Below are positions 19,173 to 27,440 of a stretch of DNA of 64,000 nucleotides, in pieces. Source of the stretch: Hydrogenophaga sp. RAC07. Lineage in GTDB: Bacteria > Pseudomonadota > Gammaproteobacteria > Burkholderiales > Burkholderiaceae_C. The translations under genes and the position numbers were made by a program. Location of the stretch: assembly GCF_001713375.1 (NCBI RefSeq), contig NZ_CP016449.1:3410001-3474000 (forward strand). Reading direction: 5' to 3'. Within the stretch, counting starts at the first letter, position 1; each line of letters begins with the position of its first letter. The notes under the pieces were generated by a model, which was not told the DNA's origin, ran no database searches, and saw only the letters and a program-made list of their open reading frames with translations.

Positions 19173-20014
19173 ACCGACCCCCGATCTATCCCGACCCACC
19201 GCAAATCATTGCGCCCACCACCGGCAACGCCGAAGGCGACGAGGTGGCACCCATCACGGCCCCGGTCGACCCGCTGTTTCTGGCCGCACCGCGCGTGTCC
19301 ACATTCCATGGCAAGCAACCCCTGACCAACGCCAGCGGTTTCTTTTTCGAGCGGGACGACCGCCTGTATCTGGTGACCAGCCGGCACGTGGTGATTGACG
19401 AAGCCACCCAGCATTTCCCCGACCGGCTGGAGATCGAACTGCACCTGGACGCCTCCAACCTCACGCGCTCCACCGGCTTTTCGATGCTGCTCTACAACGA
19501 GGGTGCGGCCGTGTGGCGCCAGGGCAAGGACAGCGGTGGCGAGATCGATGTGGCCGTGATCGAACTCGACCGCGCGGCGCTGCCCGACGAGTCGGTGATC
19601 CGAGCCTTCAGCCCGGCCCACCTGCCGACCAGCTTTGACGAAGTGCACCCCGGCGAGTCGTTGCTGGTGGTGGGCTTTCCGCTCGGGTTCCACGACGCGC
19701 TGCACCACCTGCCGGTGCTGCGCCACGCCATCATTGCCTCGCCTTACGGGATCCGCTTCCAGGGCAACGGCTACTTCCTCACCGACGCCCGCACCCACCG
19801 CGGCACCAGCGGCGCGGCGGTGGTGATGCGCGACAGCTCTCCCGAAGCGCAGAGCGCTGCCCTGCCCTGGAAACTGATGGGCGTGCACTCGGCCCGCATG
19901 GACATGGGCGACCGCGATCTGGTGCTGGACGAGTCGCTGGGCCTGAACTGCGCCTGGTACGCCGATATTCTGCTCACGCTCACCACACCGCGGGAGGGCG
20001 ATTCGGCGGCGTGA
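19169..20014 (+). CDS. trypsin-like serine peptidase-domain protein
   Basis: This 281-residue protein has a trypsin-like fold. The triad can be read as His in YLVTSRHVVID (about residue 72), Asp in GGEIDVAVIEL (about 130) and Ser in THRGTSGAAVVM (about 217). There is no signal peptide, PDZ domain or membrane anchor, unlike DegP-type proteases. A frame extension about 660 bases upstream exists but lies wholly antisense in character over the esterase gene. The true start is the ATG overlapping the esterase stop. The coupling to an esterase is unusual. A cytoplasmic processing role is possible but unsupported. Confidence 0.82.
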   Translation: MNRPPIYPDPPQIIAPTTGNAEGDEVAPITAPVDPLFLAAPRVSTFHGKQPLTNASGFFFERDDRLYLVTSRHVVIDEATQHFPDRLEIELHLDASNLTRSTGFSMLLYNEGAAVWRQGKDSGGEIDVAVIELDRAALPDESVIRAFSPAHLPTSFDEVHPGESLLVVGFPLGFHDALHHLPVLRHAIIASPYGIRFQGNGYFLTDARTHRGTSGAAVVMRDSSPEAQSAALPWKLMGVHSARMDMGDRDLVLDESLGLNCAWYADILLTLTTPREGDSAA

Positions 20015-20070
20015 ACTTCAGCGACCGCCGAGCGGGACTGCGCCCTGGTGCGCGCCTCCGGTCTGGACGC

Positions 20071-20523
20071 TCAGCGCATGGCCGGCGCGCCCGGCATGGG
20101 CTGCAGGGGCGGCATGGGTTGCGGTGAAGGTTGCCCTGGCGGCATGGGTTGCATGGGCGGCACGGCCGGGACCGTGGTGACCAGTTCGCGGATCTGACCG
20201 CCGCCGGCCACCGAGCCACTCACGGTGCCTTCGCCATGCACCATGCGCTCGCAGGTCGATTTGTTCTCCGGCGGCAGGTCGGCACAGCGCTTCATCGCGT
20301 TCTCCATGCGGGCTTCGGGCGTGGCCCCCGGCGCGCGGTTCTGGCCCTGGGCGCGCACCGCCCCGGCTTCGCGCAGGCAACTGGTGCGCTCGTGTTGCGA
20401 GTCGCTGCGCATGCAGGCGGCGCGGTCTTGCTCGTAGGTGGTCTGGGCCCAGGCGCTGACGCCGGACAAGGCGCAGGCCGCCACCACACTGGTGCGAAGC
20501 AAAAGGGAAGACATTGATTTCAT
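20071..20523 (-). CDS. secreted hypothetical protein with Pro/Met-rich tail
   Basis: This 150-residue protein has a clear Sec signal peptide (SLLLRTSVVAACALSGVSAWA, cleavage after AWA near residue 26). The mature N-terminal half has four conserved-looking Cys (AACMRSD, TSCLREAG, KRCADLPP, STCERMV) that could make two disulfides. The C-terminal 35 residues are a low-complexity tail of PMQPMPPG-like repeats. It resembles periplasmic proteins seen in related genomes with no assigned function. The tail might contact envelope components. It is convergent with the protease gene. Confidence 0.75.
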   Translation of the reverse strand: MKSMSSLLLRTSVVAACALSGVSAWAQTTYEQDRAACMRSDSQHERTSCLREAGAVRAQGQNRAPGATPEARMENAMKRCADLPPENKSTCERMVHGEGTVSGSVAGGGQIRELVTTVPAVPPMQPMPPGQPSPQPMPPLQPMPGAPAMR

Positions 20524-20688
20524 GGGGGACTCCTGTTGGAGCGACGAGCGACTGTGTGCGCCCGACGTTCAGGGCCCACGCTACCTGCGGCAGCGTTTAA
20601 GGTCTGTGCTCCAGCGCACCCCTGCGCGGGAGATCACAGTTGTCTCTCCGCGCAGGAACGCCGACAGGCCGCCATCCTCCAAGGTCCC

Positions 20689-21003
20689 ATGTTCAGAAGA
20701 TTTCGATACCGACGCGCACTGACGGCCGCTTTGCGCGAGCTGGGTTTGCAGCCGGGCAGTTTGAACCCGGCGTTGTGCGACGAGGCGGTGGTGATGGGGC
20801 TGCGCGAGTACCTCTCACCCAAAGAGGCCGCGCTGGAGGTGTTGTCGGTGGTCTACCCCGGCCTGGACCTGGTTCAACGCCTCACCACGCTGGCGGTGAT
20901 CCGGCAATGGCGGCGCAAGTCCAGCGTGCGCGAATCCCACTTCCAACGGGCGCTGGCGGGTGGGTTGCCGGAACTGAAGTCGACCGCTTTGCCGGACCAA
21001 TAG
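20689..21003 (+). CDS. small hypothetical protein
   Basis: I do not recognise this 104-residue basic protein. It starts MFRRFRYRRALTAALRELGL and appears all-helical (EAALEVLSVVYPGLDLVQRLTTLAVIRQWRRK). There is no signal peptide or membrane helix. AAGG lies 6 bases before the ATG. It is separated from neighbours on both sides, convergent with the GntR gene at 21025, and probably monocistronic. The Arg-rich N-terminus could bind nucleic acid or membranes, but there is no motif to decide. Confidence 0.55.
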   Translation: MFRRFRYRRALTAALRELGLQPGSLNPALCDEAVVMGLREYLSPKEAALEVLSVVYPGLDLVQRLTTLAVIRQWRRKSSVRESHFQRALAGGLPELKSTALPDQ

Positions 21004-21024
21004 CCGTTTGTGGCCGCCTGCCGC

Positions 21025-21690
21025 TCAGGGGGCAGCGGTTTCCAGTCCCAGTCGGGCCAGCAGGTTCTCGCTGGCATTGAGCGTGTGCTGCAGCGCCAGT
21101 TGGCGCGCCTGGGCCACGTCACCCGCTTCAATGGCATCGGCAATGGCCTGATGCTCGTCCCAGATGGGGCGGCGCATGCCGTGCAGCTGGATCACGCCGC
21201 CCATCACCCGCCGCAGGTGCACCCAGTGCATGCGTGAACTGTCTTCAATCAGCGGGTTGCCGCTGGCCTGGTAGACGGCGCGGTGGAAGGCCATGTCGGC
21301 GTCGATCATGGCGCGCACGTCGTCGCCCAGGCTGATCTCTCGCCCCTTGCGGATGAGTTCGGGGTCGATACGCGCCCAACGCTCGGCCGCGAGGCCCGCG
21401 GCGAGTTCGTCCAGCACGCCGCGGATCTTGTACACGTGGCCGATGGTCTGCGGGTCGAGCGGGGCGATGAGCACGCCGCGCCCGGGCGCGTCCTGGACCA
21501 GACCGTCGGTCTTGAGCTGGCGCAGGGCCTGGATCACGGGCGAGCGCGACACATCGAGCTGCTCGGCCACCTCTTCCTGCGTGATGCGGGTGCCCGGGGC
21601 GAGCGAGCCGTCGCTGATGGCGTCCAGCAGCACCTTGTAGACCTCGTCCACGTAGTTGGTGCGGGAGGGGAGCTTGGCCGTGAACGACAT
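21025..21690 (-). CDS. GntR/FadR-type transcriptional regulator
   Basis: This 221-residue regulator of the FCD subclass has a winged helix at about residues 15-80 (ITQEEVAEQLDVSRSPVIQALRQL as recognition helix region). An all-helical FCD effector domain follows, with DADMAFHRAVYQASGNP and EHQAIADAIEAGD carrying the metal/ligand-site Asp and His residues. AGAAGG sits 5 bases before the start at 21690. It is divergent from the Rieske oxygenase operon. The intergenic region holds a perfect 20-bp palindrome and a second imperfect site next to this gene, so it likely represses both. The effector is probably the aromatic substrate or an intermediate. Confidence 0.92.
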   Translation of the reverse strand: MSFTAKLPSRTNYVDEVYKVLLDAISDGSLAPGTRITQEEVAEQLDVSRSPVIQALRQLKTDGLVQDAPGRGVLIAPLDPQTIGHVYKIRGVLDELAAGLAAERWARIDPELIRKGREISLGDDVRAMIDADMAFHRAVYQASGNPLIEDSSRMHWVHLRRVMGGVIQLHGMRRPIWDEHQAIADAIEAGDVAQARQLALQHTLNASENLLARLGLETAAP

Positions 21691-21705
21691 GGAAACCTTC
21701 TGGTT

Positions 21706-21717
21706 TTTGGATACAAA
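21706..21717. promoter_or_regulatory. imperfect operator near gntR start
   Basis: TTTGGATACAAA is an imperfect palindrome of the TTTGTATnCAAA form, lying 16 bases before the GntR start. It shares the TATAC-containing core with the larger palindrome at 21794-21813. It is probably an autoregulatory site. Confidence 0.45.
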
Positions 21718-21793
21718 GTACAGCGACAGCCCGAAGGGTAAACCAAGGGCAGGGTCATTCGGGTTGACAGGCCGGGGCATTCCACCTATCTTT

Positions 21794-21813
21794 GAACTCT
21801 GTATACAGAGTTC
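21794..21813. promoter_or_regulatory. perfect 20-bp palindrome, GntR operator candidate
   Basis: GAACTCTGTATACAGAGTTC is fully self-complementary. It lies 36 bases before the Rieske gene start and 103 bases before the GntR start. The TGTATACA centre is the type of core bound by FCD-class GntR proteins. It would overlap the oxygenase promoter, which fits repression without inducer. Confidence 0.75.
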
Positions 21814-21849
21814 AGAACCCACAAAACCCCTACCCGACGGAGACACCGC

Positions 21850-23409
21850 ATGACCCAGCCCATGGACAAACACGACAGCCAACGTTCGACCGGCACCGCA
21901 CCACCGGTGGAGAAAAAGCTGATTCCCTACGGCGGGTACCACACCAACAAGATCCCGAGCCACGACCCGGAGCTGACCGAGGTCGGCCCGGGCACGCCCA
22001 CGGGCGAGTACATGCGCAGCTTCTGGCAACCGGTCTGCATGTCCATGGAGCTCACCGACACGCCGCACTTTCTGAAGATCCTCGGCGAGGAGCTGGTGGC
22101 CTTTCGGGACAAGAGCGGCCGCGTCGGCCTGCTGCACGCGCACTGCGTGCACCGAGGTGCGTCGCTCGAATACGGCTCCATCCAGGAGCGCGGGATCATG
22201 TGCTGCTACCACGGCATGGTGTTCGACATCGACGGCACCTGCCTGAAGGTGCCCTTTCCGAAGGGCGAAGAAGCGGACGCCGAGCGCTACGCCTGCTCGA
22301 TCCGCCAGGGTGCCTACAAGGCCTTCGAGCGCAACGGCCTGGTGTTCGCCTACATGGGCCCGCCCGAGAAAGAACCGCCCTTCCCCGAGTGGGAAGGCAA
22401 CTTCACCGTGCTGCCCGGTGACGAACTCGTGCCCTACAGCAACTTCCAGCACTGCAACTGGCTGCAGGTGCAGGACAACGCGGCCGACAACTTCCACACC
22501 GCCACGCTGCACTCGGCCAAGAACGTGGTGAACGGGCAGTTCCAGGGCACGACGTTCGACGAGGTCGGCGCGCCTTCCATGGAAGTGGCGCCCGACATGC
22601 AGTTCGTGCCGGTGCAGGGCGGCCGCTCGCTGGCCTGCGCGGGTGCGCGCCGCGTGAGCGACGACCGCCTGTTCATCCGCGTGCAGCACCAGGTGCTGCC
22701 CAACCTGAGCCTGCACGCCTACACCTCCGAAGACGGCTCGGCGCAAAAGCACTTCAGCCGCTTCCACATCGTGCGCTGGACGGTGCCGGTGGACGACGTG
22801 AACAGCAAGATGATCGGCTGGCGCGTGATGGGCCCGGGCATCGACACGCGCGGCGTGGGCATCAGGGAGCTCGTGGGCTACGAGTCGATCGACTTCCTGG
22901 AAGGCCAGGTGGCGCTGCGCCGGCCCGAACGTTTTGGCGGACTCACCATCAACGACCGGCCGCAGATCCCGGGCGATCACCGCGCGCGCGCCAACTACAA
23001 ACAGGCGCAGTACGCCCCGGGCGACTACGAAGCCATCATCAGCCAGCGGCCGATCGCGGTGCACGCGCTGGAGAACCCGACCAAGCTCGACGCCGGCGTC
23101 TACATGTTCCGCAAGCTGCTGCGCGATGCCGTGCGCGGCACCAACAAGGCCGCCAGCGCCGAGGGTTTTGCCGACTGGCTGCGCGACGCCGCCGGCGCAC
23201 CACGCAGTTTCTGTTCGGGCAATGTGCTGGAGATCCCGGTGGGTGCGCGGGTGGAAGACGAGATCGTGCGCCGCCGCCACGTGACCAAGGCGGTGGTGAC
23301 CATGCTGGCCGAGAGCGAACACCTCAAGGGCGCGGAGCGCGAGCAGTTCGTCAAGACCCGCATGCTCGCGCTGGAGGCCGAGATGAAGGCCAGCGCCGCG
23401 ACGGCCTGA
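21850..23409 (+). CDS. Rieske non-haem iron aromatic oxygenase, alpha subunit
   Basis: This 519-residue terminal oxygenase component hydroxylates or demethylates an aromatic substrate with O2. The Rieske [2Fe-2S] ligands are C99-x-H101 and C118-x2-H121 (HCVHRGASLEYG, CCYHGMVFD). The mononuclear iron site is visible as D213, H216 and H221 in DNAADNFHTATLH. The layout and length place it with one-component-type alpha subunits (phthalate/vanillate/isophthalate-like) served by a VanB-type reductase. That reductase follows after 3 bases. No beta subunit or ring-cleavage gene is present. The substrate cannot be read from sequence. Control is probably by the divergent GntR. Confidence 0.93.
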   Translation: MTQPMDKHDSQRSTGTAPPVEKKLIPYGGYHTNKIPSHDPELTEVGPGTPTGEYMRSFWQPVCMSMELTDTPHFLKILGEELVAFRDKSGRVGLLHAHCVHRGASLEYGSIQERGIMCCYHGMVFDIDGTCLKVPFPKGEEADAERYACSIRQGAYKAFERNGLVFAYMGPPEKEPPFPEWEGNFTVLPGDELVPYSNFQHCNWLQVQDNAADNFHTATLHSAKNVVNGQFQGTTFDEVGAPSMEVAPDMQFVPVQGGRSLACAGARRVSDDRLFIRVQHQVLPNLSLHAYTSEDGSAQKHFSRFHIVRWTVPVDDVNSKMIGWRVMGPGIDTRGVGIRELVGYESIDFLEGQVALRRPERFGGLTINDRPQIPGDHRARANYKQAQYAPGDYEAIISQRPIAVHALENPTKLDAGVYMFRKLLRDAVRGTNKAASAEGFADWLRDAAGAPRSFCSGNVLEIPVGARVEDEIVRRRHVTKAVVTMLAESEHLKGAEREQFVKTRMLALEAEMKASAATA

Positions 23410-23412
23410 CCC

Positions 23413-24384
23413 ATGGACGAACTCGACGCTTCGCTGGCGCTGCAGATCCGCCAGATCCGCCTGGAAGCCACCGGCATCCACTCGTTTGAACTTCGCGCGC
23501 CCGACCACGAGCACCTGCCCGCCTTCACCGCCGGGGCGCACATCGATGTGCACCTGCCTGGCGGCCTGGTGCGCCAGTACTCGCTGTGCAACGACCCGGC
23601 GGAGTCGCACAGGTATGTCATCGGGGTGTTGAAGGACCTCAACGGACGCGGTGGTTCGCTGCGCGTGCACGAGGCGTTGAAGGTCGGTGACACGGTGAAG
23701 GTGAGCCGCCCGCGCAACCAGTTCGAGTTGCAGCCGCAGCAGACATCGGCCCTGCTGATCGCCGGTGGTATCGGCATCACGCCGCTGAAGTCCATGGCGC
23801 ACAGCCTGCTGCAGGCCGGCACACCGTTCGAACTGCACTACTGCGCACGCTCCTGCGAGGTGGCGGCGTTCACCGAAGAGCTGGTTGAACTCAACCGCCG
23901 GGTGCCGGGCTCGGCACGCTGGCATTTCGACAACGGTGTGGTGGGCGCGGGGCTGGATCTGGCGGCGCTGCTCGCGGTGCAGCCTGCGGGCACGCACCTG
24001 TATTTCTGCGGACCGCCCGGTTTCATGAAAGCCTGCGCGCAAGCCGCGGCGCACTGGCAGCCGGGCACCGTGCATTCGGAACACTTCCAGGCACCCACCC
24101 GGGCCGAGCCGCTGGCTCCCACCACCGGCGCCACCCTGAAGTTGTCGAAGTCGGAGCGGGAACTCGTCCTGCCCGAAGGCAGCAACCTGCTGGACTTTCT
24201 GGACCAGCACGGCATTCATGTGCCCACCTCGTGTGTGAGCGGCCTGTGCGGCACCTGCAAGACCGGTTATGCCGACGGCGAGGTCGAGCACAACGACTTC
24301 ATCCTGGACGACGCCGAGAAGAACCATTGCCTCACGCCCTGCGTGTCCCGCATCTTGAGCCGCAGCATCACGCTGCACCTGTGA
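23413..24384 (+). CDS. VanB/PDR-type oxygenase reductase
   Basis: This 323-residue electron-transfer protein takes electrons from NAD(P)H to the Rieske oxygenase. The order is that of phthalate dioxygenase reductase: flavin domain with RQYSLCNDP (about 55-65), NAD(P) domain with LLIAGGIGITPLKSMA and YFCGPPGFM, then a plant-type [2Fe-2S] domain with CVSGLCGTCKTGY and a distant fourth Cys in NHCLTPC. The family uses FMN. It starts 3 bases after the oxygenase stop, so the two are one operon and one enzyme system. Confidence 0.94.
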   Translation: MDELDASLALQIRQIRLEATGIHSFELRAPDHEHLPAFTAGAHIDVHLPGGLVRQYSLCNDPAESHRYVIGVLKDLNGRGGSLRVHEALKVGDTVKVSRPRNQFELQPQQTSALLIAGGIGITPLKSMAHSLLQAGTPFELHYCARSCEVAAFTEELVELNRRVPGSARWHFDNGVVGAGLDLAALLAVQPAGTHLYFCGPPGFMKACAQAAAHWQPGTVHSEHFQAPTRAEPLAPTTGATLKLSKSERELVLPEGSNLLDFLDQHGIHVPTSCVSGLCGTCKTGYADGEVEHNDFILDDAEKNHCLTPCVSRILSRSITLHL

Positions 24385-24494
24385 CATCCCGGCCCCTGCT
24401 GCGGACTGGAACTTCGCCAGCCGTCGTGAAGTCATTCATGCGCCATCCCGCACGCCTTCCCGTCCCGCCCCTGCGCGGGCAGCTGGAGCCACCC

Positions 24495-25130
24495 ATGTTC
24501 ACCCACCGCCTCTTTGCCCTGCCCGCGCTGCTGCTCATCTGCGCCGCGCTCACCGCCCACGCCCAGCCCACCATCGCCAATGCCGCGTCGTCCGCGCCCG
24601 CGGCCGGCGCTGCGCTGCAAGGCCCTGCCCTGCTCAGTGCCTTGCGCAGCGGCGGCTACGTGGTCTATTTCCGCCACACCGCCACCGACTTCTCGCGCGG
24701 TGATTCGGCCATGAGCTCGTACACCGACTGCGACAACCAGCGCCTGCTCTCGCCGCAAGGCCAGCGCGACGCCACCGCCATCGGCCAACGCATCCGCGCG
24801 CTGCAGCTGCCGGTGGGCGAGGCCCTGGCCAGTCCCTACTGCCGCACCATGGACCACGCGCGCTTGATGCTGACCACGGTGACGCCACGCAACGAGATCC
24901 GCGAAGCGCAGGGCAACGACTACGCTGGGCTCAAACAGCTGCTGGCCACGCCGGTCCCCGTCGGCACCAACCGCTGGATCGTGGGCCACGGCACGCCGTT
25001 TCGTGCGGTGGCCGGCGCGCCCCACCTGAGCGAGGGCGAAGCCGCCGTGATCCGCCCCGGCACCACGGGCTGGACGGTGCTGGCCCGCCTCATGGTCGCC
25101 GACTGGGCGGCGCTGGGCTCCACGCCATGA
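24495..25130 (+). CDS. exported histidine phosphatase-superfamily protein
   Basis: This 211-residue protein has a signal peptide (ALPALLLICAALTAHA, cleavage near residue 21) and a phosphoglycerate-mutase-like fold. The phospho-acceptor motif reads YFRHTATDFS, so the usual RHG is RHT here, and the C-terminal motif is IVGHGTPFRA. Related exported proteins keep the two catalytic His, so activity is plausible, with an unknown periplasmic phosphomonoester. GGAG lies 7 bases before the chosen ATG. It is 110 bases after the reductase and probably separate from it. Confidence 0.82.
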   Translation: MFTHRLFALPALLLICAALTAHAQPTIANAASSAPAAGAALQGPALLSALRSGGYVVYFRHTATDFSRGDSAMSSYTDCDNQRLLSPQGQRDATAIGQRIRALQLPVGEALASPYCRTMDHARLMLTTVTPRNEIREAQGNDYAGLKQLLATPVPVGTNRWIVGHGTPFRAVAGAPHLSEGEAAVIRPGTTGWTVLARLMVADWAALGSTP

Positions 25131-25261
25131 ATGGAGCCTTGGGTTGGATGTGTATGGCGTCGCACAGACGCCGCGGGGGGTGGGCCAACATGATCCAATG
25201 ATCGGGCTGGTGCGCCACAACCTCTGCGGCGCCAGCACGACCCTCTTCGAGAAATACCACC

Positions 25262-25411
25262 ATGAACCTGAACCTGAGCATTGGCCCCCTGGTGGCCCTC
25301 ATCGCCGGCATCCTCATCCTCGTGATGCCGCGCATGCTGAACTACATCGTTGCCGTCTACCTGATCATCGTGGGCGTGATCGGCCTGTTCGGCCGCAACC
25401 TCGGTTTGTGA
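25262..25411 (+). CDS. small membrane protein, DUF3096 type
   Basis: This 49-residue protein runs from MNLNLSIGPL to FGRNLGL. It has two hydrophobic segments, about 7-21 and 28-44, separated by MPRMLN. The sequence matches the short DUF3096 family of two-helix inner-membrane proteins, common in proteobacteria and of unknown function. The strong hairpin at 25446-25479 terminates the transcript. Confidence 0.8.
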   Translation: MNLNLSIGPLVALIAGILILVMPRMLNYIVAVYLIIVGVIGLFGRNLGL

Positions 25412-25445
25412 TGCACGCGGCCTGAGCCGCACCACCCGACCACGC

Positions 25446-25479
25446 AAGCCCGCCGCACGCCAAGTGCGGTGGGCTTTTT
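25446..25479 (+). terminator. intrinsic terminator
   Basis: AAGCCCGCCGCAC pairs with GTGCGGTGGGCTT around a 5-base loop, with one G-T pair, and runs into TTTTT. It ends the small membrane protein transcript and insulates the catabolic operon that starts downstream. Confidence 0.85.
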
Positions 25480-25513
25480 CACGTCCGCAGGTTGGCATCA
25501 AGCTTGCAAGCCA

Positions 25514-25527
25514 TCTTGAATACAAGA
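25514..25527. promoter_or_regulatory. operator core at left end of catabolic island
   Basis: TCTTGAATACAAGA, within CATCTTGAATACAAGACG, is a near-perfect palindrome of the FCD-GntR kind. It lies 75 bases before the binding-protein gene at 25603. The same 14 bases occur in reverse orientation at 38268-38281, before the convergent operon. GntR at 30240 is the likely binder. Confidence 0.78.
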
Positions 25528-25602
25528 CGGAATGCTCACGCTTGGTGCGGGCCGCTTCCATCCTGGTGCGTCATTGTTTGTTCAACCCGCTGGAGCCCAT
25601 CC

Positions 25603-26619
25603 ATGAAGACCTTCACCGCCACCGCCCTGTCCACCTCGACCAACCGACGCACCGTGCTGCAGCTTGGCGCTGCGGGTGCGGCCATCGGCCTGCTGGGCGC
25701 GCCCGGCATCGTGCGCGCGCAGGCCGCCACCAAGGTCCGCCTGGGTTACTGGCCCATTGCCGCAGGCCTGCCGTTCTACTCGGCCATCGAGCTGGGCTAT
25801 TTCAAGGAAGCCGGTCTGGACGTCGAGCCGCTCAAATTCGCCGGTGCGCAGCAGGTCATGGAAGCGGTGCTCTCGGGCCGCTCCGATGGCACGGCCAACG
25901 GCACCGGTTCGGCCAACATCGCCATCGGCGAACTGGCCCAGCCCGGCACCTTCAAGATCTTCTGCTCCAACCCGAGCAACGTGAAGAACGTGCTCGACGA
26001 GGTCATCGTGCCCGTGGCGAGCCCCGCCAAGGTGATGGCCGACCTCAAGGGCAAGCGCGTGGCTTCGGGCCCCGGCATCCAGAACGTGACGCTGGCCAAG
26101 ACCATCCTGGAGCGTGGTGGTGCCACCGGCGCCACCGTGGTCGAGTTGCCGATCGGCCAGCACGTGGCCGCGCTCGCCGCCGGCCAGATCGACGGCGCCT
26201 ACACGCTGGAACCCACGGGCACCATTGGCCGCATGAACGGCACCAGCCGCGTGCTGGAGGCCGGTGTCATTGCGCGCTATGTGCTGGGCGACAACATGGC
26301 GCCGTGGTTCGGCGGCTCGGCGTCGCTGTCGTCCGAGTTCATCAAGAAGAACCCCGAGGCGGCGAAGAAGTTTGTCGCAGCCTACGCCAAGGGTGTGGCC
26401 TACGTGCGCAGCAAGCCGGTGGAGGCACGCAAGTACCTCACGGGCTACACCCCCATCGAAGGCGCCCTCGCGGGCGAGGTGCCGCTGGCCGCCTACACCA
26501 TGTACAGCGAGTTCACGCCCGCCGACATCGGCCACTTCCAGAAGTTCTTCGACCTGTTCTCCGAAAAGGGCATCTTCAGTTCGCGTCTCATGGTCGACAC
26601 CATGATCTACAAAGGCTGA
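25603..26619 (+). CDS. NMT1/TauA-type ABC substrate-binding protein
   Basis: This 338-residue periplasmic protein has a Tat-like signal (NRRTVLQLGAAGAAIG, cleavage near VRAQA). The mature protein starts VRLGYWPIAAGLPFYSAIELGYF, the family opening of nitrate/sulfonate/pyrimidine-precursor type binders. It is the first gene of the rightward operon, next to its permease and ATPase. Because the operon continues with AtzG/E/H-like genes, the ligand is probably a nitrogen-rich ureide or heterocycle rather than sulfonate. The start at 25603 is the Met directly before the signal. Confidence 0.92.
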   Translation: MKTFTATALSTSTNRRTVLQLGAAGAAIGLLGAPGIVRAQAATKVRLGYWPIAAGLPFYSAIELGYFKEAGLDVEPLKFAGAQQVMEAVLSGRSDGTANGTGSANIAIGELAQPGTFKIFCSNPSNVKNVLDEVIVPVASPAKVMADLKGKRVASGPGIQNVTLAKTILERGGATGATVVELPIGQHVAALAAGQIDGAYTLEPTGTIGRMNGTSRVLEAGVIARYVLGDNMAPWFGGSASLSSEFIKKNPEAAKKFVAAYAKGVAYVRSKPVEARKYLTGYTPIEGALAGEVPLAAYTMYSEFTPADIGHFQKFFDLFSEKGIFSSRLMVDTMIYKG

Positions 26620-26624
26620 ACGCG

Positions 26625-27440
26625 ATGGAAGCCGCCAAGCCCTGGACCCCGCCCGCAGCCAACGCCCCCGTGGCCACGGCGCGCAAGACCGATTGGGGCC
26701 GCGCCCTGCCCTTCGTGGGCCCGGTCGTGCTCTTCATCATCTGGGACCTGGTGGTGCGCACCGGCTTCATCAAACCCATCCTGCTGCCCGCACCGGTGGA
26801 TGCCATCGGCGCCCTGCTCAGCGGCCTGGCCGGTGGCCCGCTGCTGACCGACTTTGCCGTGACCGTCTGGCGCACGGTGCAGGCCTTCCTGATCGCGGCT
26901 GTGGTCGGCATGCCCCTGGGTGTGCTGCTCGGCAGCAACGAGAAGGCCTACCGCAGCGTGGAGTTCCTGATCGACTTCTTCCGCTCCACGCCCTCGTCGG
27001 CCCTCATCCCGCTGTTCCTCATGGTGTTCGGCGTGTCCGACATCAACAAGGTCGCCATCGCTGCGTTCGGTGCGCTGCTGATCGTGATCTTCAACAGCGC
27101 CTACGGCGTGATCAACGCGCGCAAGCAGCGCGTGATGGCGGCCAAGGTGATGGGCGCCACGCGCTGGCAGGTGTTCAAGGACGTGTTGATCTGGGAGAGC
27201 CTGCAACCCAGCTTTGTGGGCCTGCGCTCGGCCGTTTCCATGGCGCTGGTGATCGTGATCGTGGCCGAGATGTTCATCGGCGCCGACAGCGGCCTGGGCA
27301 ACCGCATCATCAACTCGCAGCAGGTGATGAACGTGAAGGACATGTACGCGTCCATCCTGGCCGCGGGTGCGCTGGGCTATGCGCTCAACGTGCTGTTTCT
27401 CTTGATCGAACGCAAGATCGTCCACTGGAGCGGAAGATGA
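26625..27440 (+). CDS. ABC transporter permease (TauC/SsuC type)
   Basis: This 271-residue inner-membrane permease is of the BPD-transporter family. About six hydrophobic segments are visible, beginning FVGPVVLFIIWDLVVRTGF. The cytoplasmic EAA-type loop reads KVMGATRWQVFKDVLIWESLQP at about 175-195, but only the GA(x)6K-like core is conserved. The start is 5 bases after the binding-protein stop, and the stop overlaps the ATPase start (ATGA at 27437-27440). It is the channel of the first importer in the island. Confidence 0.93.
   Translation: MEAAKPWTPPAANAPVATARKTDWGRALPFVGPVVLFIIWDLVVRTGFIKPILLPAPVDAIGALLSGLAGGPLLTDFAVTVWRTVQAFLIAAVVGMPLGVLLGSNEKAYRSVEFLIDFFRSTPSSALIPLFLMVFGVSDINKVAIAAFGALLIVIFNSAYGVINARKQRVMAAKVMGATRWQVFKDVLIWESLQPSFVGLRSAVSMALVIVIVAEMFIGADSGLGNRIINSQQVMNVKDMYASILAAGALGYALNVLFLLIERKIVHWSGR

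Noticed and set aside
21690..24435. In-frame upstream extension of the GntR gene by about 915 codons
   Set aside because: The extension is antisense to the Rieske oxygenase and its reductase; the true GntR start has its own ribosome site at 21690.
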